Part shown: positions 1 to 7,521 of the stretch, piece by piece
Layout of the letters: the number at the start of each line of letters is the position of its first letter
Numbering within the stretch: position 1 is the stretch's first letter
From: an uncultured Gammaproteobacteria bacterium
GTDB lineage: Bacteria > Pseudomonadota > Gammaproteobacteria > Pseudomonadales > Pseudohongiellaceae
Assembly: GCA_913061515.1 (NCBI GenBank)
Contig: CAJXSF010000029.1
Span: 1-40,265 of the forward strand
Reading direction: 5' to 3'
DNA length: 40,265 bases
Notes under the pieces: model-generated
The model's database searches: none
The model's input: the letters and a program-made list of their open reading frames with translations, nothing else
What the model was told of the DNA's origin: nothing
Translations under genes and position numbers: made by a program

Positions 1-49
1 ATCTACACTAGATCGCTCGTCGGCAGCGTCAGATGTGTATAAGAGACAG
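1..49 (+). other. Illumina/Nextera adapter contamination
   Basis: Not genomic. Bases 1-8 (ATCTACAC) match the end of the P5 adapter. Bases 9-16 (TAGATCGC) match the Nextera i5 index N501/S501. Bases 17-30 (TCGTCGGCAGCGTC) match the Nextera Read 1 sequence, and 31-49 (AGATGTGTATAAGAGACAG) are the Tn5 mosaic end. All four blocks are contiguous and in library order, which leaves little doubt. Genomic sequence begins at about base 50. Translations across the junction yield spurious peptides such as MCIRDS, MYKRQ and, in reverse, SLIHI. Confidence 0.98.
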
Positions 50-304
50 CAGATGCACAGCTTCGGGGGAGAGGACTTGTTTGTCTGCTGTGGACTCATA
101 CAGTTTATTGAGGACAAAGTTGCCACTCTCAACGGCTTGCTTAGAGCCGGTAAGTTTAAACTCGTTGCCACGATTCTGGATTTTAACTGCCAGCGATTTC
201 TCAATCTGCACCAAGTGCTCGTTGAGGCGGCCACAAAGATTGGCCAATCGGTGCGTATTATCTGGCTCTAAAACAAGCCTTTGGGTGTATTTTGGGGTTG
301 TCAT
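50..304 (-). CDS. phoH: PhoH-like ATPase (YbeZ), N-terminal fragment cut by contig end
   Basis: This is the first 85 residues of a PhoH/YbeZ-family protein, a cytoplasmic P-loop ATPase linked to RNA metabolism and, with YbeY, to rRNA processing and ribosome quality control. The visible part is the N-terminal region before the ATPase domain, with RLVLEPDNTHRLANLCGRLN near the start and LSPEAVHL at residues 78-85; the Walker motifs lie beyond the contig. The start ATG is at 302-304 with no clear Shine-Dalgarno. The reading frame runs on into the adapter, adding a false LSLIHI tail before a stop at 29-31. It follows miaB in the same direction, matching the common miaB-phoH-ybeY-corC order. Partial gene; identity rests on the N-terminus plus context. 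Confidence 0.85.
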
Positions 305-346
305 TAAGACAGCTTTTGAGCCTCCATTTAAACAATGTCTGTCGCT

Positions 347-374
347 AGTATACCAATCTATCCCAACTTGTAAG
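347..374 (-). promoter_or_regulatory. possible sigma-70 promoter for phoH
   Basis: Read on the minus strand there is CTTACA (374-369), a 16-base spacer and TATACT (352-347), which would start transcription about 35 bases before the phoH ATG. The -35 matches consensus at only four of six positions, and it lies inside one arm of the palindrome at 358-416. Tentative. Confidence 0.3.
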
Positions 375-416
375 TATCTTTGCTAAAGGCAAAGACACAC
401 TAACAAGTTCGGATAG
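358..416 (-). other. 59-base nested imperfect palindrome between miaB and phoH
   Basis: The arms pair in three blocks: CTATCC (358-363) with GGATAG (411-416), AACTTGT (365-371) with ACAAGTT (403-409), and TCTTTGC (377-383) with GCAAAGA (389-395). A single C/C mismatch separates the two outer blocks; a 5/7-base internal loop separates them from the apical hairpin. It begins five bases after the miaB stop. No T-run follows on the minus strand, so a simple intrinsic terminator is unlikely. It could be an RNA processing or attenuation element or a dispersed repeat. Confidence 0.6.
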
Positions 417-421
417 TGCCT

Positions 422-1834
422 TTATAAGCTCCCAAATAGGGAGTTAGTGTAGGCATCGACTATTTTTACCGTTGTAAATTGCCCGATCATGCTGGCATCG
501 TCGCAGCGAAAGTTAACGACACGGTTGTTCTCTGTGCGCCCCTGTAGGGCACCAGGGTCTTTTTTCGAGACACCGTTGACGAGAATGCGTTGTTCACTAC
601 CAACCATTGACTCGCTGATCGCTTTTGCTTGCTGGCTAATTTGTGCCTGCAAGACAGCGAGCCTATGCTTTTTCTCTTGTTCAGAGGTGAGATCTTTAAG
701 ATCTGCCGCTGGTGTGCCTGGGCGAGCGCTGTAGATAAAACTAAACGAATTGTCATAGCCAATTTCGATAATCAAATTCATCGTATCTTCAAAATCTTTC
801 TGTGTTTCGCCAGGAAAGCCAATAATGAAATCCGATGATAGGCTGATGTTCGGCCTGATGGCTTTGAGTTTGCGAATAGTCGATTTGTATTCGAGCACTG
901 TGTGTCCGCGCTTCATTGCCGCAAGAATGCGGTCTGAACCGCTTTGCACAGGCAAGTGAAGGTGGTCAACTAGCTCTGGGATATGACGGTATACTTCGAC
1001 TAAATTACTAGAGAATTCAGTGGGATGGGATGTGGTGAAGCGAATGCGATCTATCCCATCTATGGCAGAAATATACTGAATCAAGGTTGCGAAATCCGTG
1101 ATCTTGTCATCGAAACTAAGCCCGCGATAGGCATTTACGTTCTGCCCTAGTAAGTTAATCTCGCGCACGCCTTGTTCTGCAAGGTGAACGGCTTCGGCGA
1201 GAATATCATCGAGTGGTCGGCTGACCTCTTCTCCGCGCGTGTAGGGCACTACACAGAACGAGCAGTATTTGCTGCAGCCTTCCATGACAGTTAAAAACGC
1301 TTCACAGCCGTTAACTTTAGGCTCTGGCAAGCGGTCGAACTTCTCAATTTCGGGGAAGGTGATGTCCACGACAGTATTGCGCCCACTGGCGTCGTTCAAC
1401 ATTTGTGGCAGCTTATGTAAGGTTTGTGGGCCAAAGACTACATCGACGTAGGGGGCGCGTTTGCCGATCGCCGCGCCTTCTTGGCTTGCGACGCAGCCGC
1501 CCACGGCGATCTGTAAGGCAGGGTTTTTGTCTTTTAGTGAGCGCCACCGACCTAGCTGATGAAAGACCTTCTCTTGCGCTTTTTCACGAATAGAGCAGGT
1601 GTTTAGGAGTAGCAAGTCAGCGAGCTCAGGACTATCGACCAATTCTGCCCCTTGGGTTTCACGCAATAGGTCGAGCATGCGAGATGAGTCATATTCGTTC
1701 ATCTGGCAACCGTGAGTCTTTATAAACACCTTCTTAACAGCAGCATTAGAGACAGTGTTTTCGCTCTGAGGCGTATCAACGGCGGTGTTGTTGGGCGTTC
1801 CAGAATTTGGCGTATCAGTCATGGTCATAGTCAA
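422..1834 (-). CDS. miaB: tRNA-2-methylthio-N6-dimethylallyladenosine synthase MiaB
   Basis: Radical-SAM methylthiotransferase that adds the 2-methylthio group to i6A37 of tRNAs reading UNN codons. The 470 residues match the family length (E. coli about 474). The N-terminal methylthiotransferase domain has its three cluster cysteines at C43 ([10 protein letters not shown]), C80 ([11 protein letters not shown]) and C114 ([10 protein letters not shown]). The radical-SAM CxxxCxxC follows at C187/C191/C194 ([19 protein letters not shown]). The C-terminal ~65 residues form a TRAM RNA-binding domain. The first about 33 residues ([12 protein letters not shown]...) are low-complexity; the start could be M1, M3 or M5, and none has a strong ribosome-binding site. 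It precedes phoH, separated by 117 bases holding the palindrome. Confidence 0.97.
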   Translation of the reverse strand: MTMTMTDTPNSGTPNNTAVDTPQSENTVSNAAVKKVFIKTHGCQMNEYDSSRMLDLLRETQGAELVDSPELADLLLLNTCSIREKAQEKVFHQLGRWRSLKDKNPALQIAVGGCVASQEGAAIGKRAPYVDVVFGPQTLHKLPQMLNDASGRNTVVDITFPEIEKFDRLPEPKVNGCEAFLTVMEGCSKYCSFCVVPYTRGEEVSRPLDDILAEAVHLAEQGVREINLLGQNVNAYRGLSFDDKITDFATLIQYISAIDGIDRIRFTTSHPTEFSSNLVEVYRHIPELVDHLHLPVQSGSDRILAAMKRGHTVLEYKSTIRKLKAIRPNISLSSDFIIGFPGETQKDFEDTMNLIIEIGYDNSFSFIYSARPGTPAADLKDLTSEQEKKHRLAVLQAQISQQAKAISESMVGSEQRILVNGVSKKDPGALQGRTENNRVVNFRCDDASMIGQFTTVKIVDAYTNSLFGSL

Positions 1835-1911
1835 TACTGTGGCACGAATGCCTAAAGGCGATGAATGGGGCGAAAAATTAGAGGGCGGATTGTAGCAGTT
1901 TTGTGGCGAGC

Positions 1912-1996
1912 AAAGAACCAGTCAAGGAAATCTGTAATAAGCTTGGGGTCGAGGCTCGTATTTGCGCTAAACTACTGCACTGCTTGGCGGTTCTTT
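1912..1996. other. structured intergenic segment with long-range inverted repeat
   Basis: AAAGAACC (1912-1919) is perfectly complementary to GGTTCTTT (1989-1996). Just inside, CAAG (1923-1926) can pair with CTTG (1983-1986). The interior contains a small perfect palindrome, CGAGGCTCG. The segment lies in the 234-base gap between divergent miaB and the DUF1820 gene. It could be a small RNA, a leader structure or chance; no terminator-like T-run flanks it on either strand. Confidence 0.3.
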
Positions 1997-2007
1997 CTAA
2001 AGTGCTC

Positions 2008-2047
2008 TTGAATTACATTTTTGAAGCCCAGATATTGCCAGGCAATA
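2008..2047 (+). promoter_or_regulatory. putative promoter with overlapping operator, upstream of DUF1820 gene
   Basis: TTGAAT (2008-2013), a 17-base spacer and GATATT (2031-2036) form a plausible sigma-70 promoter. A perfect inverted repeat TATTGCC-A-GGCAATA (2033-2047) overlaps the -10 and the expected start of transcription, where a repressor would act. The gene start is 22 bases downstream. Confidence 0.4.
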
Positions 2048-2068
2048 ACACCTAATGAGAGTAAATGC

Positions 2069-2410
2069 ATGGCCACACCCCCAGAGATCTATCGCGTTAC
2101 CTTTTTAAACAAAGGCAAAGTTTACGAAGTGTTTGCAAAACAGGTTTACCAAAGCGAGCTTTATGGGTTTATCGAAGTTGAAGACTATATTTTCGATGAA
2201 CGCAGCCAAGTGGTTGTAGACCCAAGCGAAGAGAAACTAAAAGCAGAGTTTCTTGGCGTGAAGCGTAGTTTTATTCCTATCCAAGCGATTGTGCGGATTG
2301 ATGAAGTGGAAAAGGGTGGGGTTAGCAAAATCTCCAACGGAGACAATATCACACCATTCCCATCTCCTTTTTTAGCGGCTCGTAACCCCGACACGCATAA
2401 GTCTGAATGA
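2069..2410 (+). CDS. DUF1820 family protein
   Basis: Small 113-residue cytoplasmic protein recognised as the DUF1820 family of gammaproteobacteria; function unknown. It begins MATPPEIYRVTFLNKGKVYE and contains FIEVEDYIFDERSQVVVDPS and LKAEFLGVKRSFIPIQAIVRIDE-type segments typical of the family, with a polar tail (ISNGDNITPFPSPF). No signal peptide or membrane segment is visible. The ATG at 2069 is preferred over a TTG at 2021 because the family starts here and a weak GAGAG sits 8-12 bases before it. It stands alone, divergent from miaB and convergent with the aminotransferase, with a hairpin terminator after it. Confidence 0.85.
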   Translation: MATPPEIYRVTFLNKGKVYEVFAKQVYQSELYGFIEVEDYIFDERSQVVVDPSEEKLKAEFLGVKRSFIPIQAIVRIDEVEKGGVSKISNGDNITPFPSPFLAARNPDTHKSE

Positions 2411-2414
2411 TCGA

Positions 2415-2445
2415 GGATGGGCAGCGCATTGCGCACTGCCCATCC
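2415..2445. terminator. bidirectional hairpin between DUF1820 gene and aminotransferase
   Basis: GGATGGGCAG (2415-2424) pairs perfectly with CTGCCCATCC (2436-2445), a 10-bp GC-rich stem whose loop contains a second small self-complementary CGC/GCG. It lies between two converging stop codons, five bases after one and seven after the other. No long T-run is present. Confidence 0.65.
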
Positions 2446-2451
2446 GCACAA

Positions 2452-3744
2452 TCATAGCCCTAGAGCTTTCTCTATCGTGGCTAACTCCACGCAAAGTACA
2501 AAGACGCGCATTGCCGCTTCAATATCCTTAACGCTAGGGAAAGATGGCGCAAGACGAATATTGGTGTTTTGTGGGTCTTTGCCATAGGGGTAGGTCGAAC
2601 CCGCTGGCGTTAGCTTTACACCTGCCGCCGCAGTCAGTTTAACGACTTGATCGGCAAGCCCTGGTTGCGTATCAAACAAAACAAAATATCCACCCTGTGG
2701 CTTAGTCCAAGTCCCAAGGGGCTTGCCCGCTACCGTCTTACCGCTCAGCCCTGTCTCTAAGGCTTGCAAGACACTGTCAAACTTAGGCTGAAGAATTGCT
2801 CGGTGCTTTTGCATTAATGCACGCAAAGTCGGCATGTCTTTCAGAAATCGTACATGGCGCAATTGATTAATTTTATCGGGGCCGATTGTTGAGATGCCGA
2901 GCTGTTTGCCGAATTCGGCAAGATTGGCCTCTGAACTTGCAATAAACGAGATGCCGGCACCCGCATGGGTGATTTTCGACGTGGAGCCAATCACGACAAC
3001 ATTATCGAGTGTTCCAGCCGCCTCACTTAGCTCCAAAATATTCGCGAGCTCGGGTGGGTTGTCGACTAGGTGGTGCTCAGCATAGGCGTTGTCCCACATA
3101 ATGCGGAAATTCGCGCCAGCGATTTTGCCGAGGTTGGCCATTCTGGCGACCACAGCATCGGAATAAACGATCCCGTCGGGATTCGAATATTTAGGGACGC
3201 ACCAAATGCCTTTAATCAATGGGTCTGCTTTGACAAGTGCCTCGACTTGATCCATATCGGGGCCTTCGGCGGTCATGGCGACAGGAATCATCTCGATATT
3301 GAGTGCTTCACAGACGGCGAAGTGTCGGTCATAACCAGGTGCGGGACAAAGAAACTTGACCTGCCCGCTAGCTCGCGCGGCTTCCATCAACCAAGAGGAG
3401 TCAGCACCTCGCACTCCGTGATAGAAGGCATTGGTCACCGTTTGATACATCAACTGCAGGCTGCTATTGCCGCCAACCATCACCCGTGCTGTGGTTGTGC
3501 CTAGATACTGTGCGGCAAATTTTCGGGCCTCTGGTATGCCCATAATGCCGCCGTAATTACGGCTATCACTGCCATCTTCGCAAAGATAGTTATTGCCTAA
3601 TATACCGTCCAGAGCATCGCTTAATGCGAGTTGCTCGGTACTTGGCTTACCGCGCGTAAGATCCAAATTGAGCTTCTGTTCGCTGACCTGTTGGTACTGT
3701 TGTCGTAATTCTTGGTGTCTTGCTTGCAATTGCTGATCGTTCAA
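2452..3744 (-). CDS. PLP-dependent aspartate aminotransferase, subgroup I-gamma (AspT-like)
   Basis: Fold-type I aminotransferase of 430 residues in the PF12897 family; the characterised relative I recall is Corynebacterium glutamicum AspT, an aspartate aminotransferase. Motifs include LDLTRGKPS (residues 27-35), the NYGGIMGIPEAR turn (63-74), substrate and cofactor residues in YSNPDG (N188) and WDNAYAEHH (D218), and the Schiff-base lysine K257 in GSTSKITHAGAG. The start is TTG at 3744-3742 (read as Met), supported by AAGGAG six bases upstream. Divergent from srkA. The family is distinct from the usual aspC; substrate range is inferred from the family. Confidence 0.9.
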   Translation of the reverse strand: MNDQQLQARHQELRQQYQQVSEQKLNLDLTRGKPSTEQLALSDALDGILGNNYLCEDGSDSRNYGGIMGIPEARKFAAQYLGTTTARVMVGGNSSLQLMYQTVTNAFYHGVRGADSSWLMEAARASGQVKFLCPAPGYDRHFAVCEALNIEMIPVAMTAEGPDMDQVEALVKADPLIKGIWCVPKYSNPDGIVYSDAVVARMANLGKIAGANFRIMWDNAYAEHHLVDNPPELANILELSEAAGTLDNVVVIGSTSKITHAGAGISFIASSEANLAEFGKQLGISTIGPDKINQLRHVRFLKDMPTLRALMQKHRAILQPKFDSVLQALETGLSGKTVAGKPLGTWTKPQGGYFVLFDTQPGLADQVVKLTAAAGVKLTPAGSTYPYGKDPQNTNIRLAPSFPSVKDIEAAMRVFVLCVELATIEKALGL

Positions 3745-3864
3745 GAAGAACTCCTTGCTGATAAGAGTGGGTGATTAGTGTCGTTATGGTCATCGGCTCC
3801 ACAAACGATGAGCACTATTTTACAGTATACTGCGCGCAAACTCGATTAGGACTAAGCAAATTAC

Positions 3865-4962
3865 ATGGTCAATATAAACGACACTGAAGACGACGAGCTC
3901 GACGAAGATGCTCTTTGCAATGGCAATACGCTTTTTTCTGACAAGGAAGAGAGTGATGAGGCGAAAGAGCCGCCGAGTATGTTAGTGCATCCTTATCAGC
4001 GACTTAGCCCTGAGCGTGTATTAGAAGCCATGGAGAGTGTTGGCGTACAAACTGATGCTCGTATTCTGGCACTCAATAGCTATGAGAATCGGGTCTATCA
4101 AGTTGGGGTTGAGGACGGCCCTCCATTGATCGTGAAATTTTATCGCCCAGCACGCTGGTCGCGGGAGCAGATTCTTGAAGAGCATCGCTTTGCGCAGGAG
4201 CTAGCTGATTTAGAGATTCCCGTGGTGCCGCCGCTGGCGCTGAACTCTGTAGATACGCTTTATGAATTTGATGGCTTCTCCTTTTCAGTCTTCGAACGCT
4301 TGGCTGGGCGAGCCCCCGAGCTAGATAATCTCGATAATTTGCTGGTGATGGGGCGTTTCATTGCTCGCGTCCATGCTGTTGGCAGTACTGCACAGTTTCA
4401 ACACCGCATTGACCTAAGCGTCGATACATTGGCTATTCAGGGACGGGAGTTTTTGCTAAAAAATGCGTTTATTCCGGAGAGCCTAATTCCCGCCTATGAG
4501 ACTTTGTCGCAAGATTTAATCGATAAGCTACAAGAGATTTTTGCACGTAATGCAGATATCAAAAAAATCCGCATTCACGGCGATTGTCATCCTGGGAACG
4601 TCCTCTGGCGCGATGAGGTGCCTAATTTTGTCGACTTTGATGACACGGTCACCGGCCCTGCGATCCAAGATATTTGGATGATGTTGTCGGGGGATCGTCT
4701 GCAAAGGCAAGGGCAACTTGCTGAAATCGTTGACGGTTATAATGAGTTTTTCGATTTTAACCCAAAGGAGTTGGACTTGGTGGAGGCGCTACGCGCATTG
4801 AGAATCATGCACTATAGCGCTTGGCTTGCGCGGCGCTGGGAAGACCCAGCGTTTCCTATGAGCTTTCCTTGGTTTAACACCCAACGCTATTGGGCGGAGC
4901 ACATTCTAGAGCTGCGTGAACAACTGTCGGCGCTTGATGAGCCGCCGCTGCGCCTGTTCTAG
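3865..4962 (+). CDS. srkA: stress response kinase A (SrkA/YihE/RdoA), with acidic N-terminal extension
   Basis: Cytoplasmic Ser/Thr protein kinase of the APH fold; E. coli SrkA counteracts stress-induced death. Family features: LNSYENRVYQV (69-79), ATP-site lysine K91 in VKFYRPARWS, catalytic HGDCHPGN (H238-N245, D240), metal-binding D257 in FVDFDD, then GPAIQDIWMM, and AWLARRWEDPAFP near the C-terminus. The protein is 365 residues against about 328 in E. coli. The excess is an N-terminal stretch of about 38 residues rich in Asp/Glu (DTEDDELDEDAL). A start at Met39 (3979) would remove it but has no ribosome-binding site; the one at 3865 is also weak. Divergent from the aminotransferase. Confidence 0.93.
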   Translation: MVNINDTEDDELDEDALCNGNTLFSDKEESDEAKEPPSMLVHPYQRLSPERVLEAMESVGVQTDARILALNSYENRVYQVGVEDGPPLIVKFYRPARWSREQILEEHRFAQELADLEIPVVPPLALNSVDTLYEFDGFSFSVFERLAGRAPELDNLDNLLVMGRFIARVHAVGSTAQFQHRIDLSVDTLAIQGREFLLKNAFIPESLIPAYETLSQDLIDKLQEIFARNADIKKIRIHGDCHPGNVLWRDEVPNFVDFDDTVTGPAIQDIWMMLSGDRLQRQGQLAEIVDGYNEFFDFNPKELDLVEALRALRIMHYSAWLARRWEDPAFPMSFPWFNTQRYWAEHILELREQLSALDEPPLRLF

Positions 4963-4977
4963 GTACTTACTCTAGAA
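4957..4977. terminator. small hairpin spanning the converging srkA and tlpA-like stops
   Basis: TTCTAG (4957-4962) and CTAGAA (4972-4977) are perfectly complementary around a 9-base loop, and the stem contains the srkA stop codon. The genes are only four bases apart, so any shared terminator must overlap coding sequence. The stem is short and AT-rich, so support is weak. Confidence 0.25.
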
Positions 4978-5461
4978 GCTGCGTGACGGCCGCTTCTATC
5001 AGTTCGATATCGTTGCCACGAAACCCCATGTGGACCATGCGAACGACACCGTCTTTATCGATGAGAAAGGAGGTCGGCATTCCCGTCACACCAAACTCAT
5101 TGAGGACAGTGTTGTCGGTATCGGCCGCTATTAAGTAGTCTAGCGGGGTGTCCAATAAGAATTCTTGCCCATCTTCAATAGGGTCATCGACATTTATAGC
5201 GATGACTTCGAAATCTTGATCCTGGTATTTGTTATACAACTCGTTGATTAACGGCATGGAACGTAAACAGGGAGCACACCATGATGCCCAAAAGTCGACA
5301 TAGACCGTCTTGCCGCGAAGGTCCGACAAGCTAATCGCAGGCTGTCCCGCGTGGATATTAGGTAAAGTGAACTGTGGCGCGAGATCACCCTCTTCGATGG
5401 CGTAGGCACTTGGCGCAATCAGCGTAGCAAAAACAGTCAATGCACACAGAGTCTTAAACAT
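4967..5461 (-). CDS. periplasmic TlpA-family thiol:disulfide oxidoreductase
   Basis: Exported thioredoxin-fold protein of 164 residues. Residues 1-21 form a signal peptide (LCALTVFATLIAPSAYA, predicted cut before IEEGD). The mature domain begins in AhpC/TSA style (GDLAPQFTLPN) and carries the active site WCAPC (C62, C65) in FWASWCAPCLRSMP, with the cis-proline at TGMPTSFLI (P129). This matches TlpA/ResA-type proteins that keep periplasmic thiols reduced, for example in cytochrome c maturation or general redox repair. No cytochrome-maturation gene is nearby, so the partner is unknown. Convergent with srkA. Confidence 0.88.
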   Translation of the reverse strand: MFKTLCALTVFATLIAPSAYAIEEGDLAPQFTLPNIHAGQPAISLSDLRGKTVYVDFWASWCAPCLRSMPLINELYNKYQDQDFEVIAINVDDPIEDGQEFLLDTPLDYLIAADTDNTVLNEFGVTGMPTSFLIDKDGVVRMVHMGFRGNDIELIEAAVTQLLE

Positions 5462-5506
5462 TAATGGATATCCTTAAATAACGAATGATGACTACAAGAC
5501 CCCGCA

Positions 5507-6655
5507 CTAGGCAGGGTTTATTGCAGACAGTGTCGAATAATTCTCGACTAAGTCACGCCACCGTTGGCGTTGCACCTTCAGTTTGAACTTCGCCTCTCGA
5601 TAACTATCGCGCAGCTCTAATTTTTCCCAATGCGTCCACTTTTCGTGTAGTTCGGATGATTTCGCCTCATACCAAGACTGTTGGTGTTGCGCCCATAGCT
5701 GTAATGAGGCTTTGAGCTCCTGATATTCAGACTCTAAACGCTGCAGCCATTTATCCGCGTTGTTTAAAGTGGAATACTTTTCTGTTGCAAGGCGATACTG
5801 CATCTCTAGCCGCGCGCTCTCGATTGCAATAGGGGAGCAACGCTTTAAGTCTTTGGTTAAACCAATATAAGAGCAAGCATTGATGAACCACTTAGTCGGA
5901 TCGTAATGCCACCAACGAATGCCGTTGCGATAGTCCCACTGAAAGGTGTGGTGATAATTGTGATAGCCCTCACCGTAAGTGATCAATGCAATTAAGGGGT
6001 TGTCACGGGCAGAGCTAGCATCGCTATATGTTTGCTTGCCCCACATATGCGCAAGCGAGTTAATCAACCACGTGACGTGTTGGCTTAACACAAGCCGCAG
6101 TAAGCCGCCTAGAAGTATGCTGCCAATGATATCGCCGCCCAAGTAACCTAAGAAGGCGGGGAGACCGATATTCATTAACAACACTAACGCTAAATAATGT
6201 TTATGTTGCCAAACAACGATTGGGTCACGGCGCAGATCTTTGACGTTGGAGAAGTCTTCCTTACCGCTTTCGTAGTCTCGTAAAATCCATCCCATATGCG
6301 AGTACCAGAAGCCGCGTCCAGCCGAATAGGGGTCTTTGTCGTTATTGTCGACGTGGGCATGGTGTCGACGGTGGTCAGAGGCCCAGTGCAAAATATCGTT
6401 TTGCAGGGCGCAGGCGCCTCCTAACGCTAAAACAAAGCGAACAATGGGGTGAGCTTTGTAAGTTTTGTGGGACCAAAGGCGATGATAACCAGCGGTAATC
6501 GACATTCCGCAAAAGCCCATCAGCACAACGAACACGACCCATTCGTAAAGGCCATACCCATGAGTGAAGCCGTAGTAGGGCACCAGCGTTACCGCGAACA
6601 ACGGGGTCAGAGTAAATAGAATAGTATTAGTCCAGTTAATTGGAGCTTTCGGCAT
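5507..6655 (-). CDS. delta-9-type acyl-CoA/fatty acid desaturase with C-terminal helical tail
   Basis: Integral membrane di-iron desaturase making unsaturated acyl chains, 382 residues. Three histidine boxes are present: HRLWSH (H58-H63), HRRHH (H95-H99, with H90 just upstream) and HNYHH (H232-H236). Hydrophobic segments lie around residues 12-30, 38-55, 70-85, 153-172 and 176-192. After the catalytic domain comes a tail of about 90 residues (290-378), rich in Trp, Arg, Lys and Glu, predicted as a long amphipathic or coiled helix (WLQRLESEYQELKASLQLW). The bacterial desaturase is expected to use acyl-CoA or phospholipid-linked chains, for membrane fluidity. AAGAGAG precedes the ATG. Divergent from slyX. 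Confidence 0.92.
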   Translation of the reverse strand: MPKAPINWTNTILFTLTPLFAVTLVPYYGFTHGYGLYEWVVFVVLMGFCGMSITAGYHRLWSHKTYKAHPIVRFVLALGGACALQNDILHWASDHRRHHAHVDNNDKDPYSAGRGFWYSHMGWILRDYESGKEDFSNVKDLRRDPIVVWQHKHYLALVLLMNIGLPAFLGYLGGDIIGSILLGGLLRLVLSQHVTWLINSLAHMWGKQTYSDASSARDNPLIALITYGEGYHNYHHTFQWDYRNGIRWWHYDPTKWFINACSYIGLTKDLKRCSPIAIESARLEMQYRLATEKYSTLNNADKWLQRLESEYQELKASLQLWAQHQQSWYEAKSSELHEKWTHWEKLELRDSYREAKFKLKVQRQRWRDLVENYSTLSAINPA

Positions 6656-6831
6656 AATTGCTCTCTTAGCAGTTTGTGGTCAATGTTAAGATATTACGTG
6701 TTTGACAACGAAAACTCTGAAATTATTGCATGATTGTTGAGATGTGCCAAAAGTCACGTTGCCTTTATTGGGTAGATCTTCCTAAGTTTTCCACCAATTT
6801 GGCCTCTTAAATAGGGGCGATTATTCGAGAT

Positions 6832-7071
6832 ATGACTGATATGAGCGAAGAGTTTAGCAAAGCCCAATTGATTGATTTACAGACACAATTTGCATTTCAA
6901 GAAGTTTTATTAAGCGAGCTCAACAACATAGTGACTCGCCAACAAGCGCAAATCGATGCTCTGGAGCGTGAGTTGGCTGTGCACAGAGATAAAATCATCC
7001 ATGTGCTGGATAATTTGCCCGAGAAAGGGGCGGAAGGGGCCGTGCAGGATGAACGTCCACCACACTACTAA
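6832..7071 (+). CDS. slyX: SlyX family protein
   Basis: Small (79 residues) coiled-coil protein of the SlyX family, of unknown biochemical function. Residues 10-62 form heptad-like helices (LIDLQTQFAFQEVLLSELNN, then QAQIDALERELAVHRDKI). The C-terminus carries the family-typical PPHY ending. The start at 6832 is chosen with GAG shortly upstream; Met4 at 6841 is a possible alternative. The final codons are embedded in a terminator stem. It faces the cold-shock gene. Confidence 0.93.
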   Translation: MTDMSEEFSKAQLIDLQTQFAFQEVLLSELNNIVTRQQAQIDALERELAVHRDKIIHVLDNLPEKGAEGAVQDERPPHY

Positions 7072-7088
7072 ATAAAGTAGTGTGGTGG
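7057..7088. terminator. 13-bp perfect hairpin, bidirectional terminator, overlapping the slyX 3' end
   Basis: CCACCACACTACT (7057-7069) pairs without mismatch with AGTAGTGTGGTGG (7076-7088) around an AAATAA loop. The left arm encodes the PPHY end of SlyX and the first base of its stop codon. It lies between converging slyX and the cold-shock gene, so it could serve both. There is no long T-run. Confidence 0.7.
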
Positions 7089-7098
7089 CATTGCCACG

Positions 7099-7521
7099 CT
7101 ATTTGCTAGCCGCGACATCCTCTGCCTGAAGGCCTTTGTCGCCTTCACTTATCGCAAATTCAACACGTTGGCCATCATGGAGAACACGGTGGCCTTCGCC
7201 TCGAATTGAACGAAAGTGTACAAAAATATCGTCACCACTATCTCGTGTGATGAAGCCAAAACCCTTGCTTGCATTGAACCATTTCACATTGCCGCTTTCG
7301 CGTTGTGACTGGTTAAACGCGCTGCGATTATCGTTTGCGTTTGTTTTGCTGCGGGCTTTGCTGGTATTACTCGTTGCCGCCATAGCGGAGGCAAGGCTGA
7401 TAAGAAAGGTGGCGATAAGCATTTGTATGGAAGTAAATTGAAGGTCGATGATTAGGACGGGTAGTCCAATAATCAAAGTGGCAACAATAGCGATAATAAA
7501 AGACTTGTTGATATAAGACAT
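7099..7521 (-). CDS. membrane-anchored cold-shock-domain protein
   Basis: This 140-residue protein joins an N-terminal membrane region to a C-terminal cold-shock domain. Two hydrophobic helices lie at about residues 8-29 ([18 protein letters not shown]) and 32-50 ([18 protein letters not shown]). A polar Ser/Asn/Lys linker (50-75) follows, then a CspA-like OB fold (76-138) with intact RNP1 (KGFGFI) and RNP2 (DIFVHF) and the opening [13 protein letters not shown]. It probably binds single-stranded RNA or DNA at the inner-membrane face. An AGAGAG-type ribosome site precedes the ATG. Canonical CspA proteins are about 70 residues with no membrane part. Function in the cell is inferred, not known. 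Confidence 0.88.
   Translation of the reverse strand: MSYINKSFIIAIVATLIIGLPVLIIDLQFTSIQMLIATFLISLASAMAATSNTSKARSKTNANDNRSAFNQSQRESGNVKWFNASKGFGFITRDSGDDIFVHFRSIRGEGHRVLHDGQRVEFAISEGDKGLQAEDVAASK

Noticed and set aside
33..386. Plus-strand ORFs starting MCIRDS or MYKRQ
   Set aside because: Both begin in adapter sequence and overlap phoH on the other strand; artefacts.
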